The notes under the pieces were generated by a model. The model was not told where the DNA came from. It worked only from the letters and a program-made list of their open reading frames with translations, and did no database searches. A program made the translations under genes and the position numbers. A stretch of DNA of 64,000 nt, from contig NZ_JBHULT010000010.1 of NCBI RefSeq assembly GCF_042684505.1, forward strand, positions 248,001-312,000, given 5' to 3'. Origin of the DNA: Salinimicrobium flavum (GTDB lineage Bacteria; Bacteroidota; Bacteroidia; Flavobacteriales; Flavobacteriaceae). Shown here piece by piece: positions 15,878 through 25,182 of this stretch (position 1 is its first letter; each line of letters begins with the position of its first letter).

Positions 15878-16432
15878 ATGAAAGCAACAAATAATCGAAG
15901 TGGTAATGTGGTGTTTCAGGATCATTTAAGGATTTTCCTGGTTCTTATGATCCTGGGGATATTTTTGGGCTGCGCAGGAGGTAAGGAAATTGAAAGTGCA
16001 GAAGAACTTCAGAAATATGAGGACCTGAGGGAAAAGATCATCAGTCGGGAATTTGAAATTGAAAGTGATTGGGCCATGCCTCAGTCGGGTAACAGGGTTA
16101 ATTTACTTGGTAACGCTAATTTCATAAGATTTAAAGGGGACAGCGTAAATTTGTTCCTGCCATATTTCGGAGTACGACATTATGGAGGAGGATTTGGCAC
16201 TGAGGGTGGTATTACCTATGAGGGTCTTGCAGAAGATCTCCGGATTGAAGAAAACAAAAGGAGAAGTAGAATTGAACTTAGGTTTAAAGGTGAAAGTGGC
16301 AGCGAAGACCTGACTTTCTATATCACATTATTTCCAAACGGAAATGCGAATACCTCAGTGACCAGTTCACAACGGAGTTCTATTTCTTACCAGGGAAAAC
16401 TTAGGGAACCTAAAGGATCCCGTACAGATTAA
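15878..16432 (+). CDS. DUF4251 domain lipoprotein
   Basis: A 184-residue secreted protein. After a basic N-terminus, a hydrophobic signal (residues about 18-31) ends in ILGIFLGCAGG, a plausible lipobox with Cys32. The mature part (REFEIESDWAMPQSGNRVNL, then FIRFKGDSVNLFLPYFG, YEGLAEDL and a Gly/Ser-rich end) is the typical DUF4251 beta-rich domain found in Bacteroidota lipoproteins. No activity is known for the family. It is transcribed alone, flanked by about 300 bp of non-coding DNA upstream and about 400 bp downstream. Confidence 0.8.
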   Translation: MKATNNRSGNVVFQDHLRIFLVLMILGIFLGCAGGKEIESAEELQKYEDLREKIISREFEIESDWAMPQSGNRVNLLGNANFIRFKGDSVNLFLPYFGVRHYGGGFGTEGGITYEGLAEDLRIEENKRRSRIELRFKGESGSEDLTFYITLFPNGNANTSVTSSQRSSISYQGKLREPKGSRTD

Positions 16433-16830
16433 AAAGTACTTGTATAACCGGTAGGGTAACCTAATATAATGGTGAGATAGGAGTTGTGGCATTTCTGTGT
16501 CTCCTTTCTTATATTTCCTATTTTACATAATATAAATTATAGTGCAAAAGTATATATTGAGAATATTACCTGATTAGGCTTAATTTGTTCCTGAGGGCTA
16601 TTTCTTTATGAATTGCCCAATCTTATTCAGAAATCATTTTTTTAGCACTATTCAATCTACCCCTATATCAAACCTATAATGTTACAAAATTATTTAGAAC
16701 GTCGGGGGTTTAGATCCATTATTCTCCCTGAATAGTATAAACACGACAAAAATCATTTTTCGTGTGCAGAAATAATCTTAATTTAATTCTTTGAGCATGA
16801 TCTGGTTTTCGCAACTTTATTTTTTATAAA
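16433..16830. other. AT-rich intergenic region, no gene seen
   Basis: About 400 bp with stops in all frames and no convincing small gene or RNA. The one noticeable structure is an imperfect palindrome at 16741-16765 with arms ACACG/CGTGT and AAAAAT/ATTTTT. It lies about 65 bp before the DUF2238 gene and could be an operator. Confidence 0.6.
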
Positions 16831-17478
16831 ATGATTTTCACACTTGCAATATCTGAGACCAGGATTCCTTTTCGAAAGAATATCTGGCTTCTCAGCTTTT
16901 CCTTGATATTCCTGCTCGTATGGATCAATTCCCTGGTTGGCACAACAGATATTTACAACTGGATGTTGGAAAATGCACTATCCTTTCTTTTCCTGATTTT
17001 TCTGATTTCTACTTATAAGAAGCACCAGTTCAGCGATCTGAGTTATTTTCTTATATGTATTTACCTGTGCCTGCATGTGTATGGATCGAAATATACCTAT
17101 GCTGAAAATCCATTCGGTTACTGGCTTATGGATGTCTTTGATACTTCAAGGAATCATTATGACCGTATTGTTCACTTTGGCTTCGGTTTTCTTCTTGCGT
17201 ATCCCATGCGGGAAATGTTCCTCAAATGGCTTAACTTTCCCAATTGGGTTGCATGGGTGCTTCCCATTGAGATCACTCTTTCCATTAGCGCCTTCTATGA
17301 ACTCATTGAATGGGCAGTTGCCGATCTTTTCTTTAGTGATCTGGGAGATGCCTACCTTGGTACTCAGGGCGACATCTGGGATGCTCAAAAGGATGTTTTT
17401 CTTGCTTTTTTAGGAGCCATTGTTGCTACCAGTCTGGTTTCTGTAATCAAAAAGACCTTCAATAATTCTGAGACCTGA
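16831..17478 (+). CDS. DUF2238 (YjdF-type) inner-membrane protein
   Basis: A 215-residue polytopic membrane protein with about six hydrophobic segments. The DUF2238 signature is present: YGSKYTYAENPFG followed by RNHYDRIVHFGFGFLLAYP, then ISAFYELIEWAVADLFF and YLGTQGDIWDAQKDVFLAFLGA near the C-terminus. The conserved His, Asp and Glu residues in these loops suggest a polar site in the membrane, but no activity is established for the family. It is monocistronic, with non-coding sequence on both sides. Confidence 0.87.
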   Translation: MIFTLAISETRIPFRKNIWLLSFSLIFLLVWINSLVGTTDIYNWMLENALSFLFLIFLISTYKKHQFSDLSYFLICIYLCLHVYGSKYTYAENPFGYWLMDVFDTSRNHYDRIVHFGFGFLLAYPMREMFLKWLNFPNWVAWVLPIEITLSISAFYELIEWAVADLFFSDLGDAYLGTQGDIWDAQKDVFLAFLGAIVATSLVSVIKKTFNNSET

Positions 17479-17633
17479 TTAATTTTAAGCAGCTTTCCCC
17501 CTACTCTTCTATCCCTTATCTACGTGAAGATCACCACGGAATAAAAATGATTTATTCAACAAGCATGATGTTTATCATGGGAAAGATGCCTTATAAATAA
17601 TAGATTTAATATTCAGCTTAAATTAAATAAGAG

Positions 17634-18278
17634 ATGAGACGTCTACTTATAACCATAGTTGCCATTTTACTCCCATGGCTATCATTTACACAGGTCATAA
17701 AGGACCTGGAGCTTATTGGCCCCGAAAACGAAGGGTATATTCCTGTATATAAGAATCAGCAATGGGGATTTATCAATACCAATGGAGACCTGGTGGTAGA
17801 TTTCCGGAAGGACCTGTTTTCCAATAAGGAAGTGACCCGGGAAACAGATTTAGGTATTGCCTCCCAAAAATATCCGGCAATTTATGATGATCGAGGCATT
17901 ATAAGAAAGACCATTAATAAAATACCTTATTATGGCTTTATTGATACCACAGGGAAGGTTGTGATCGAACCCGAATTTCTCAATGTTTCCCCTTTTCGAA
18001 ATGGATATGCTCTGGCCCTTAAAATTGAAGAAAAATTTATAGGTCGTAATGACCTGCTCGATATCAAGATCAAATCTTATGCTTATGATGTGGTGTTGAT
18101 CGATAAGAATGGTGACGTAATGCAATATCTTGCAGGTCCGTTCCCTGTAGGTGTTTCAAGGGAAAAGTTAAGGACTGCTCCTAAAATAGAGGCTAAATAC
18201 CTTAGTGATGATTTAATAGGTGTACGTACTCCCGAAAAAAAATGGGAAGTCATTAAATTAGATCCTTCAGGAATTTAG
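17634..18278 (+). CDS. Secreted WG-repeat protein
   Basis: A 214-residue exported protein with a signal peptide (residues 1-19, ending SFTQ). Two WG-type repeats are visible: QQWGFINTNGDLVVDF near residues 43-58 and IPYYGFIDTTGKVVIEPEF near 99-117, with a more degenerate third at VVLIDKNGDVMQYL. WG repeats form short beta hairpins and are common in secreted or lipid-anchored Bacteroidota proteins; the ligand is unknown. It ends 15 bp before the stop of the convergent DinB-like gene. Confidence 0.75.
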   Translation: MRRLLITIVAILLPWLSFTQVIKDLELIGPENEGYIPVYKNQQWGFINTNGDLVVDFRKDLFSNKEVTRETDLGIASQKYPAIYDDRGIIRKTINKIPYYGFIDTTGKVVIEPEFLNVSPFRNGYALALKIEEKFIGRNDLLDIKIKSYAYDVVLIDKNGDVMQYLAGPFPVGVSREKLRTAPKIEAKYLSDDLIGVRTPEKKWEVIKLDPSGI

Positions 18279-18292
18279 GCAAACTAAATCTT

Positions 18293-18763
18293 TCATGTTT
18301 TTAAAATATCCCTAACGATCTTCAGGTGGTGTTCTGTATGGATCACTACAAAACGTATTGCCTCTTTCTTTTTGAGATGACTAAAATATGGATGGTCAAA
18401 ATAAGCTTTTTGGGGCAAGGAATCCATTTTCTCCACATGATGACGTGCAAGGGAGATCTGTAATTCAAGATCTTCGATGTTGAGATTATCAGGCGGTAGA
18501 ACTACTGAAGGCGACCGGGCCTTTCCTCGGGGAATTTTTCCGGACAGGAATACCAGGCTTTTTCTGAAACTGAATTTTTTCTGATATTTCATCTGGTCCG
18601 ATTCCTCCATGGCTGAGACCGTTTTGATAATGACCCTGAGACTATGATCTATGTGCCAGGCTACCGGAGCAGCAGAAACAGCAGGAGAGAATTCATCCAG
18701 AAGGGGTACATATTTTTCTATTTCCAATAGTTGTTCTCCAATAGTTACCGTACCAATTCCCAT
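18293..18763 (-). CDS. DinB/DUF1569-like four-helix metal-binding protein
   Basis: A 156-residue cytosolic helical protein. The histidine pattern of DinB-like bundles is visible: AWHIDHSLRV (His37, His40) in the first helices and VIHTEHHLKIVRD near the C-terminus, with HPYFSHL in between, which together can hold a divalent metal. The PRGKARSP and DHPYFSHLKKKEA segments are as in the DUF1569 subgroup. Relatives act as thiol transferases or detoxifying enzymes, but many are uncharacterised, so no substrate is proposed. It is separated from the EF-G-like gene upstream by a terminator hairpin. Confidence 0.72.
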   Translation of the reverse strand: MGIGTVTIGEQLLEIEKYVPLLDEFSPAVSAAPVAWHIDHSLRVIIKTVSAMEESDQMKYQKKFSFRKSLVFLSGKIPRGKARSPSVVLPPDNLNIEDLELQISLARHHVEKMDSLPQKAYFDHPYFSHLKKKEAIRFVVIHTEHHLKIVRDILKT

Positions 18764-18820
18764 ATGAGTAATTAATTTTGATTGCGTAAGATACTATATA
18801 GGGTTCAGAATGAATAATAA

Positions 18821-18853
18821 AATTAAGCCCCTAAAGCTTTTAGAGGCTTAATT
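18821..18853 (-). terminator. Terminator of the EF-G-like gene
   Basis: AATTAAGCC (18821-18829) pairs with GGCTTAATT (18845-18853), one C/A mismatch, then CTAAA pairs with TTTAG around a GCT loop. It starts 3 bp after the stop of the minus-strand EF-G-like gene, and a T-rich stretch follows in that direction. Confidence 0.75.
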
Positions 18854-18855
18854 AT

Positions 18856-20973
18856 TTATTTAACCAATTCCTTTTTATTCACCAGTTCATTCTGGATGTT
18901 TGGTGGAACGGGCTGATAGGAAGAAAATGCCGTGGTAAAAGTGGCCCTTCCCTTGGTGAGTGAACGTAATTCCGTAGAAAATCCATAAAGTGCTGCTTCA
19001 GGAGCAATACATTTAAGGATCTGGTAATTTTCTGCACTTTCAACGCCCTGAATGATCGAACGGCGAGTCTGAAGCTCGGTCATGACATTCCCTACCATAT
19101 CCTCAGGTACTTTGACGGTCAACTCCATAGCAGGCTCCAGTAATTTTGGATTTGCATTAAGAAACGCTTCTTTAAAAGCATGAGCTCCGGCAATTTTGAA
19201 AGAGATATCATTAGAGTCGACCGAGTGCATTTTACCGTCGTAGACCATCACCCTGACATCCCTGATATAGGAACCGGTAAGTGGCCCATTCTCCATCACT
19301 TCGAGTATTCCTTTCATAATGGAAGGCAGGTAACGCTGGTCTATAACCCCACCCACAATACAGTTGTAAAAAACGAGTTTGCCACCCCATGGCAGGTCAA
19401 CTTCCTCTTTTCCGCGGATGTTGAAACCATCAGGCTCCTCCATTCCTTCCTGCCAGGGCTCTATTTTCATATGTACCTCTGCGAACTGACCTGACCCACC
19501 AGATTGTTTTTTGTGGCGGTAGTTAGAAGCTGAAGATCTTTGAATGGTTTCCCTGAAAGCTATCTTTGGGTTCTCAAAGCGTGCTTCAACCCCATAAATA
19601 TTCTTCAGGATCCAGTCAATGGTAGACAGGTGAAGTTCGCCCTGGCAGGAAAGGATAAGCTGCCGGGTCTCGTTCGAAAAAGAAACCTCTACAGTGGGAT
19701 CCTGACTTCGGATCTTCTTAAGCGATTCACTGAGTTTCTCTTCATCTTTTGTATTTACCGCAAATACTGCTCTTCTTATACGTGGCGGAGGATAAAGAGT
19801 GGGTTTGAGGGTAACTTCGTTTGAAGGATCGCAAAGTGTATCATTCGTCTCAGTATATTTAAGTTTTAATGTTGCACCAATATCACCGGTAGTTAATTTC
19901 TGCACAGCATGTCGCTCTTTTCCATCCATAATGAACAGCTGGTTCAGTACCTCAATCTCCCCGTTCCTGGGATTCAGTAACTTATCGTTCACTTTGACCT
20001 CCCCTCTTTTCACCTTGAAGAAGGTGATCTGACCCAGGTTGGGCTGGTGTACAGTCTTAAAAACAAAGAGTGCTGCGGGAGCATCCTTTTCGGGAGAAAT
20101 GATCTGACCTCCCAGACTCTGCTCAGGATTAAGATCTGAGGCTGCCGGGGCCACATTATCAATAAAGCCCATTAACCTTCCGCTTCCCATATCATTGAGG
20201 GCAGACATGCAAAAGACCGGGAAAAGGTCGTAATTCAACATTCCTGCTTTTATTCCCTTTCGCATTTCATCTTCATTAAGACTTCCTTTTTCGAAATACA
20301 GCTCCATTAATTCTTCGTCATTTTCGGCTGCCTTCTCTACTAATTCGTTATGCAGGGCTATGGCTGTTACCTTCTGATCATCAGGGATCTCAAGTTTTTG
20401 AGGCTTCCCTCCTTCCGGAGAAAATTTATACATCTTCATCTTCAGTACATCTATGATACATTGAGCCCCTTCCCTCACAAGAGGATATTGGATCTTTACC
20501 GCATTATTACCCACAAGGTTCTTTATCGTTTTAAAGCTGTTTTCAAAGTTAAGACCCGGGTGATCTATCTGGTTAATGACAAAAAGTGTGGGTTTATGGT
20601 ACTTGTCTATATAATTCCAAATGATCTCGGTTCCTACTTCCACCCCGTGCTGGCCATTTAGCACAGTCACGACGGTATCTGCCACCCTTATAGAGGAGAT
20701 TAATTCACCAATAAAGTCATCGAGACCCGGGGTATCAATGATATTGATCTTATAATTTCGCCATTCTGTATGCAGGGGCGTTGCAAAAACTGAATTTCCT
20801 TTTTCATGTTCGATGTCGTGATAATCTGAAACGGTGTTCTTCGTTTCTACCGTTCCCCGCCTGTTGAGGAGTCCGGCCTCAAAAAGCATTGTTTCAGCCA
20901 GGGTTGTCTTTCCGGAGTTATGAGCGCCTACAAAAACGACGTTCTTGATGTGTTTGTCGTCATAAATTTTCAT
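18856..20973 (-). CDS. Elongation factor G paralogue (EF-G2-like) lacking the catalytic His
   Basis: A 705-residue translational GTPase-like protein with the full EF-G domain set. The P-loop GAHNSGKTT is intact (residues 16-24). Three GTPase elements are altered: the switch I RGIT motif reads KGNS (58-61); switch II reads DTPGLDDF (80-87) where EF-G has DTPGHVDF, so the catalytic histidine is Leu84; and the NKxD guanine motif is NQID (134-137). Domain IV and V motifs are recognisable, including GGVIDQRYLPSIMKG and PELL-type segments near AHAFKEAFL. Bacteroides EF-G2 supports translation without GTP hydrolysis during starvation; this may be the flavobacterial counterpart. The housekeeping fusA must be elsewhere. 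Confidence 0.88.
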   Translation of the reverse strand: MKIYDDKHIKNVVFVGAHNSGKTTLAETMLFEAGLLNRRGTVETKNTVSDYHDIEHEKGNSVFATPLHTEWRNYKINIIDTPGLDDFIGELISSIRVADTVVTVLNGQHGVEVGTEIIWNYIDKYHKPTLFVINQIDHPGLNFENSFKTIKNLVGNNAVKIQYPLVREGAQCIIDVLKMKMYKFSPEGGKPQKLEIPDDQKVTAIALHNELVEKAAENDEELMELYFEKGSLNEDEMRKGIKAGMLNYDLFPVFCMSALNDMGSGRLMGFIDNVAPAASDLNPEQSLGGQIISPEKDAPAALFVFKTVHQPNLGQITFFKVKRGEVKVNDKLLNPRNGEIEVLNQLFIMDGKERHAVQKLTTGDIGATLKLKYTETNDTLCDPSNEVTLKPTLYPPPRIRRAVFAVNTKDEEKLSESLKKIRSQDPTVEVSFSNETRQLILSCQGELHLSTIDWILKNIYGVEARFENPKIAFRETIQRSSASNYRHKKQSGGSGQFAEVHMKIEPWQEGMEEPDGFNIRGKEEVDLPWGGKLVFYNCIVGGVIDQRYLPSIMKGILEVMENGPLTGSYIRDVRVMVYDGKMHSVDSNDISFKIAGAHAFKEAFLNANPKLLEPAMELTVKVPEDMVGNVMTELQTRRSIIQGVESAENYQILKCIAPEAALYGFSTELRSLTKGRATFTTAFSSYQPVPPNIQNELVNKKELVK

Positions 20974-21283
20974 TGGAGTGAAGTTTTAATTGCACATTTG
21001 ATGAGAGATAAGCAGCAAAAGCCTGGAAAGGAAATTTGGGAAAAAGAAGCTAAAGAAAACATTCAAAGAGGTTTTTGCGCCTCTTAAATTTAGCGATTTT
21101 CAATAAAAAACTGAAGATATTTCAGCCCATATTTTAATGATTTGTCTAAAAATTCATCAAAATATGAGCAGCGTCATAAATTCTCCTGTTTGAGGAGATC
21201 ATGAACTTATTTTTAAACTGTCGATGGATAAAGTGTAACTTTTTCAAAAAAAACCAGTCTTACTATAAATCAAGTATTTCAAA
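20974..21283. other. Divergent intergenic region between EF-G-like and M61 peptidase genes
   Basis: 310 bp that should hold the promoters of both divergent genes. I see no exact TAnnTTTG box on either strand. A short hairpin, TCTCC-TGTTTGA-GGAGA, lies near 21180-21197. No small gene or RNA is evident. Confidence 0.5.
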
Positions 21284-23155
21284 ATGAAGAAAATAATTTA
21301 CACACTGGTGGCATCTGTCCTGTTGATTAGTTGCAAAACCACGAAAGAAACAATTTCCGAAGAGAAGACGGTGGTTACTTCCCTTGACCTCATAAATATT
21401 CAGAATGACCGGGTAATGGTCTCTATTGATCCCCCCTCTTTCAGTACAGATCAAGTAGGTTTTTACCTGCCCAAAACAGTTCCCGGCACCTACTCTACTT
21501 CAGATTTCGGACAATACGCAGATGATATCAAAGCCTATGATCATGAAGGGAATGAGCTGGAAGTCGTCAAACTCGACGATAACAGCTGGAGCATCGCCAA
21601 TGCAAAAGAGCTCGACAAGGTAACTTACTGGGTGAATGATACATTTGACGTAAAAGGAGAAGGAGGAATTTATTCCATGGCTGGCACAAACATTCTTGAA
21701 GATCAGAATTTCCTGCTCAACCTTCATGGTTTTGTGGGTTATTTTGATAACCTGAAAGAGGAAAAATATAGACTGGAGATAAAAAGGCCTACCACCCTCA
21801 TTCCCGGCAGCGCCCTTGATGTTAACCAAACAATTGCCTCGGAAGAAGCAGATTTCACTACAGATGTTTTTTTACTTGACCGGTATTTCGAAGTGGTAGA
21901 TAATCCTATCATGTATGCCACACCAGATACCACCGGATTCATGGTTGAGGATATGAAAGTCCTTTTGAATGTTTATTCCCCCAATAAAGTTCATTCAGCT
22001 GAAACCATTAAACCAAATATGGAGAGAATGGTCACTGCCCAGAAGAAATTTTTAGGGGAGATCGACAATACAGATAAGTATGCGATCCTGCTTTATCTTT
22101 CGGCCACACCGGGGGACAATGATGCCGGAAATTTCGGTGCTCTTGAACATCACACTTCAACAGTTGTGGTTTTGCCAGAGTCTATGGATGAACAGTCCCT
22201 GAACCAGACCATGACAGACATCGTAGCCCATGAGTTTTTTCACATTATCACACCTTTGAACATTCATAGTAAGGAGATCCATTATTTTGATTACAACGAT
22301 CCAAAAATGTCTAAACATTTATGGCTTTATGAAGGAGTGACAGAGTATTTCGCCAACCTGTTCCAGGTGAACCAGGGGTTGATCAATGAGCAGGAATTCT
22401 ATGACAGGATAAATGAAAAGATTACTGTTGCGAGCAATTTTGATGATACCATGCCTTTCACAGTAATGAGCGAAAATATTCTGGAAGATAAATATAAAGA
22501 CAGCTATTATAACGTGTATCAAAAAGGTGCTTTAATAGGAATGGCTTTGGATATTCGTCTGCGGGAATTGAGTGAAGGGAAAATGGGAATCCTCGACCTT
22601 ATGAAAAAGCTTACCACCAAATATGGTAAAGACAGGCCTTTTAACGATGATGAATTGATATCAGATATCGTAGATCTTACTTATCCCGAAATACAGGAAT
22701 TTTTTGATCTATATGTTGCGGGCTCTACTCCTATCCCCTATTCAGATTTCTTCGAAAAAGTGGGACTTGAGTTAAAAGAGGACAGGATACCTGTAGGATA
22801 TTTCCTAAAAGATCAATCTACTCCTTATATTACCGTAAATGAATCAGGAATCATCCTTGTAAGGAATGATATTGAGCTAAATTCATTTATGAGGGAGCTG
22901 GGAATGCAGGGAGATGATGTCATAAAAAGCATCAATGGAACTGAATACAGCGTTCAAAACGTATATGACCTTGTGACTACCTCAATGAAATGGAAAGAGG
23001 GTGAAAAGGTCTCTGTTGTGGTTGTAAGAGATAATGAAGAGATCACCCTGGAAGGGATTCTGGCACAACCCACTGCAATGGGAGTGCGGCTTTCTGAGAA
23101 ACCTGATGCAGATACCCAACAGAAAGAACTGAGACATGCATGGCTTAAATCATAA
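21284..23155 (+). CDS. M61-family (glycyl aminopeptidase-like) metallopeptidase lipoprotein with PDZ domain
   Basis: A 623-residue exported zinc peptidase. The lipoprotein signal ends LLISC (Cys17). An N-terminal beta domain is followed by the gluzincin catalytic domain with HEFFH (His316, Glu317, His320) and the downstream glutamate in LYEGVTEYFANL. A C-terminal PDZ-like domain is seen in MQGDDVIKSINGTEYSVQNVYDLV. M61 peptidases remove N-terminal residues, mostly glycine or alanine, from peptides; here it probably acts in the periplasm or on the surface. It is monocistronic and ends in a bidirectional terminator shared with the cold-shock-domain gene. Confidence 0.9.
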   Translation: MKKIIYTLVASVLLISCKTTKETISEEKTVVTSLDLINIQNDRVMVSIDPPSFSTDQVGFYLPKTVPGTYSTSDFGQYADDIKAYDHEGNELEVVKLDDNSWSIANAKELDKVTYWVNDTFDVKGEGGIYSMAGTNILEDQNFLLNLHGFVGYFDNLKEEKYRLEIKRPTTLIPGSALDVNQTIASEEADFTTDVFLLDRYFEVVDNPIMYATPDTTGFMVEDMKVLLNVYSPNKVHSAETIKPNMERMVTAQKKFLGEIDNTDKYAILLYLSATPGDNDAGNFGALEHHTSTVVVLPESMDEQSLNQTMTDIVAHEFFHIITPLNIHSKEIHYFDYNDPKMSKHLWLYEGVTEYFANLFQVNQGLINEQEFYDRINEKITVASNFDDTMPFTVMSENILEDKYKDSYYNVYQKGALIGMALDIRLRELSEGKMGILDLMKKLTTKYGKDRPFNDDELISDIVDLTYPEIQEFFDLYVAGSTPIPYSDFFEKVGLELKEDRIPVGYFLKDQSTPYITVNESGIILVRNDIELNSFMRELGMQGDDVIKSINGTEYSVQNVYDLVTTSMKWKEGEKVSVVVVRDNEEITLEGILAQPTAMGVRLSEKPDADTQQKELRHAWLKS

Positions 23156-23174
23156 TTTGTAAAAATACAGGTAC

Positions 23175-23208
23175 AAAAAAAAGCGGTGAAGATCTCACCG
23201 CTTTTTTT
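23175..23208. terminator. Bidirectional terminator between convergent genes
   Basis: AGCGGTGA (23182-23189), loop AGATC, TCACCGCT (23195-23202), flanked by an A run on the left and a T run on the right, so it can serve both the peptidase gene and the convergent cold-shock-domain gene. Confidence 0.92.
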
Positions 23209-23247
23209 CGTACTGCCCGCAGGCAGCAAATATTTGAAACTATATGT

Positions 23248-23694
23248 TTAAAGCTTTTTAACCCTTACGGCATTCATTCCTTTCTGGCCGCGCTCAAGTT
23301 CAAAGGTAACTTTATCGTTCTCCTCGATCTCATCAATGAGCCCGCTTACGTGAACAAAATACTTTTCCTGGGTTTGACTGTCAAGGATAAAACCGAAACC
23401 TTTGGAATGATCAAAGAATGAAACTTTTCCTTCTTTTCCAAAGTTGTTGTCTTCCTCTTCTGAATCTTCTTTCTTTGGAATCCCTATTTCAATACTTTCG
23501 GCATCCACTTCAACTTTCTTCGAGGGATCTGGCGGGGTATCTGAAAGATTTCCAAATTGATCGACGTAAGCAAATTCGGAAGCTGTTTCTCCACTTGCTT
23601 TACGCTCCTCTTTCTTCTTTTTCTTTTCCTCGCGCTTCTTTAACTTCTTTTTTTCCTTTTCAGTTTTGTTGTATGTCTGCTGTGATTTAGCCAT
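23248..23694 (-). CDS. Cold-shock-domain protein with long charged N-terminal extension
   Basis: A 148-residue protein. The first about 40 residues are almost only Lys, Glu and Arg and probably form a charged helix or nucleic-acid-binding tail, followed by an acidic linker. The cold-shock domain occupies about residues 87-148: GKVSFFDHSKGFGFI contains RNP1, EKYFVHVSGL contains RNP2, and the domain ends with KGMNAVRVKKL. Such proteins bind single-stranded RNA or DNA and act as RNA chaperones. The extended Lys-rich N-terminus makes it longer than classical CspA (about 70). It is monocistronic. Confidence 0.93.
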   Translation of the reverse strand: MAKSQQTYNKTEKEKKKLKKREEKKKKKEERKASGETASEFAYVDQFGNLSDTPPDPSKKVEVDAESIEIGIPKKEDSEEEDNNFGKEGKVSFFDHSKGFGFILDSQTQEKYFVHVSGLIDEIEENDKVTFELERGQKGMNAVRVKKL

Positions 23695-23958
23695 TCGGTT
23701 CTTTTGTTCGTTTTAATGAATATATAAAAAAATTTGCTGAAATACCAAACACCTTATTGGAAATATGACCCGGAAAGAGAGTATGCCTAAAAATTTATTC
23801 AGTAAATGCAATGCGGACAAAGTTAAGATTTCTTTTCCATGTTTTTATGCATGGAAGAAATATTTAAGAACTTAATTAATATTCTTTTTCAGATCCCGGC
23901 GGAAAGGTGTTCATAAAAAGAGCTGTTATGGGCAGATCTTTTAATTTGATATAGGGGA

Positions 23959-24432
23959 TCATTCCTTTTCCACAGCGTAAGCATCCAGGGGTTCCTCGAA
24001 GGCGATAAATAGCACGCACGGTCCTTTGTCTCCACACCTGGCCTTGTGAGGTTTAGCGGCCGGTCCATAGGCGTAAGATCCTTTGGTAAGGAGTTGTGTT
24101 TCCTCTCCCTCATAGGTAACCTCCATCTCCCCTGCAACCAGGATCATCCTTTCTGCCGAAGTATGCCAGTGCTCAGGAATATCTGAATTAGGCTCTACCT
24201 TGAAAAAGACATCTACATTATTTTTCGTTGGATCTCCATGCAGGATAGCTATATTACAACCGGCGGGCATGAAATCAGGGCAAGGGCCCCATTCAAGGGC
24301 ACTGTCCTCCCATGAGCTCGTCTTTGACAGCTCTGTAATTTCTGTATCCTGGGCAATTAGAGGAAACGTAATAAATGTCAGTAATAAAACCAGCCAATGG
24401 TTTCGGTACGGTGGTGAGATCTTCTTTTTCAT
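23959..24432 (-). CDS. Secreted cupin-domain protein
   Basis: A 157-residue exported protein with a signal peptide (to about residue 28, LIAQ). The mature part is a single cupin barrel: PEHWHTSAERMILVAGEMEV supplies the first metal motif (His88, His90, Glu94), and KPHKARC (His129) the second. Four cysteines (51, 59, 133, 139) may form disulfides in the periplasm. The metal and substrate are unknown; cupins of this simple type range from isomerases to binding proteins. Its neighbours on the minus strand are separated by more than 100 bp, so it is probably transcribed alone. Confidence 0.87.
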   Translation of the reverse strand: MKKKISPPYRNHWLVLLLTFITFPLIAQDTEITELSKTSSWEDSALEWGPCPDFMPAGCNIAILHGDPTKNNVDVFFKVEPNSDIPEHWHTSAERMILVAGEMEVTYEGEETQLLTKGSYAYGPAAKPHKARCGDKGPCVLFIAFEEPLDAYAVEKE

Positions 24433-24551
24433 AGCGCTGCTTTTTTATAGTTATTCATAAAAATTTCTCCTTCAAAAATGCATTCTAATACGTTTAATTT
24501 CAGCCTTTTGAATTTACGTATATATCTTCGGAAAATATTGGTTTGCAAATT

Positions 24552-25010
24552 TTATTTCTTAACCGGCACCATATAAACAGGAATGGTAGTCTTTTCCAAA
24601 ACCTTTTGGGCTACAGTACCCATTAGAAGTTTCTCAAGTTTTGAATGACTGTGGGTTCCCATCACGATCATATCTGCACCCCATTCCCCGGCATATTCAA
24701 GAAGGACATCGGCAGTTTCCCCTTCTGCCAAATGGGTTGTGACTTTGGGATCATTCAGATGTTCTGCTGCTTTTTGAAGGAATTCTTTAGCCACATTCCT
24801 CATTTCCAGCGCCATGTCAAGATCGGGGCCTAGATTTGTATACCCGTCATACCCCATAAAGGTGGGGAATTGGGTTCCGTAGTAAGCAACATCGGCCAGG
24901 ACATGTATCAGGCAAATCTCGGCATCCAGTTTGTTTGCCAGTTCATAACCTGCATGGGCCACTTGTTCAGATACCGGATGGTAATCAATTGCGATCAAAA
25001 CTTTTTTCAT
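24552..25010 (-). CDS. Universal stress protein (UspA family)
   Basis: A 152-residue cytosolic protein with the Usp alpha/beta fold. It opens MKKVLIAIDYHPVSE with the nucleotide-contacting Asp, and the C-terminal ATP-binding motif is MGTHSHSKLEKLLMGTVAQKV, of the G-x2-G-x9-G-(S/T) type, with His in place of the second glycine. A longer frame to 25067 exists, but MKKVLIAID is the standard N-terminus. Family members respond to starvation and envelope or oxidative stress, usually as dimers. It is divergent from the DUF2383 gene, which is also a stress-associated family. Confidence 0.9.
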   Translation of the reverse strand: MKKVLIAIDYHPVSEQVAHAGYELANKLDAEICLIHVLADVAYYGTQFPTFMGYDGYTNLGPDLDMALEMRNVAKEFLQKAAEHLNDPKVTTHLAEGETADVLLEYAGEWGADMIVMGTHSHSKLEKLLMGTVAQKVLEKTTIPVYMVPVKK

Positions 25011-25182
25011 AAAGGTTGGTTTTCCATCTAATTTACAAAAAAAGATAGTAACAGAGATTTCTCTCAAAGGAGAGATATCATCTATAAATCAGTGCATTAC
25101 ATAACGAAAAAATGACCGACATCATTTAAAGATCCATAATTTCATCGTATATTAAGGGAAAGAATTTTAAAGACAGGGAACC

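Noticed and set aside
15780..16460. CCGGTAGGG repeated on both sides of the DUF4251 gene
   Set aside because: Only nine bases are shared and no target-site duplication or mobile-element gene is present; chance is enough.
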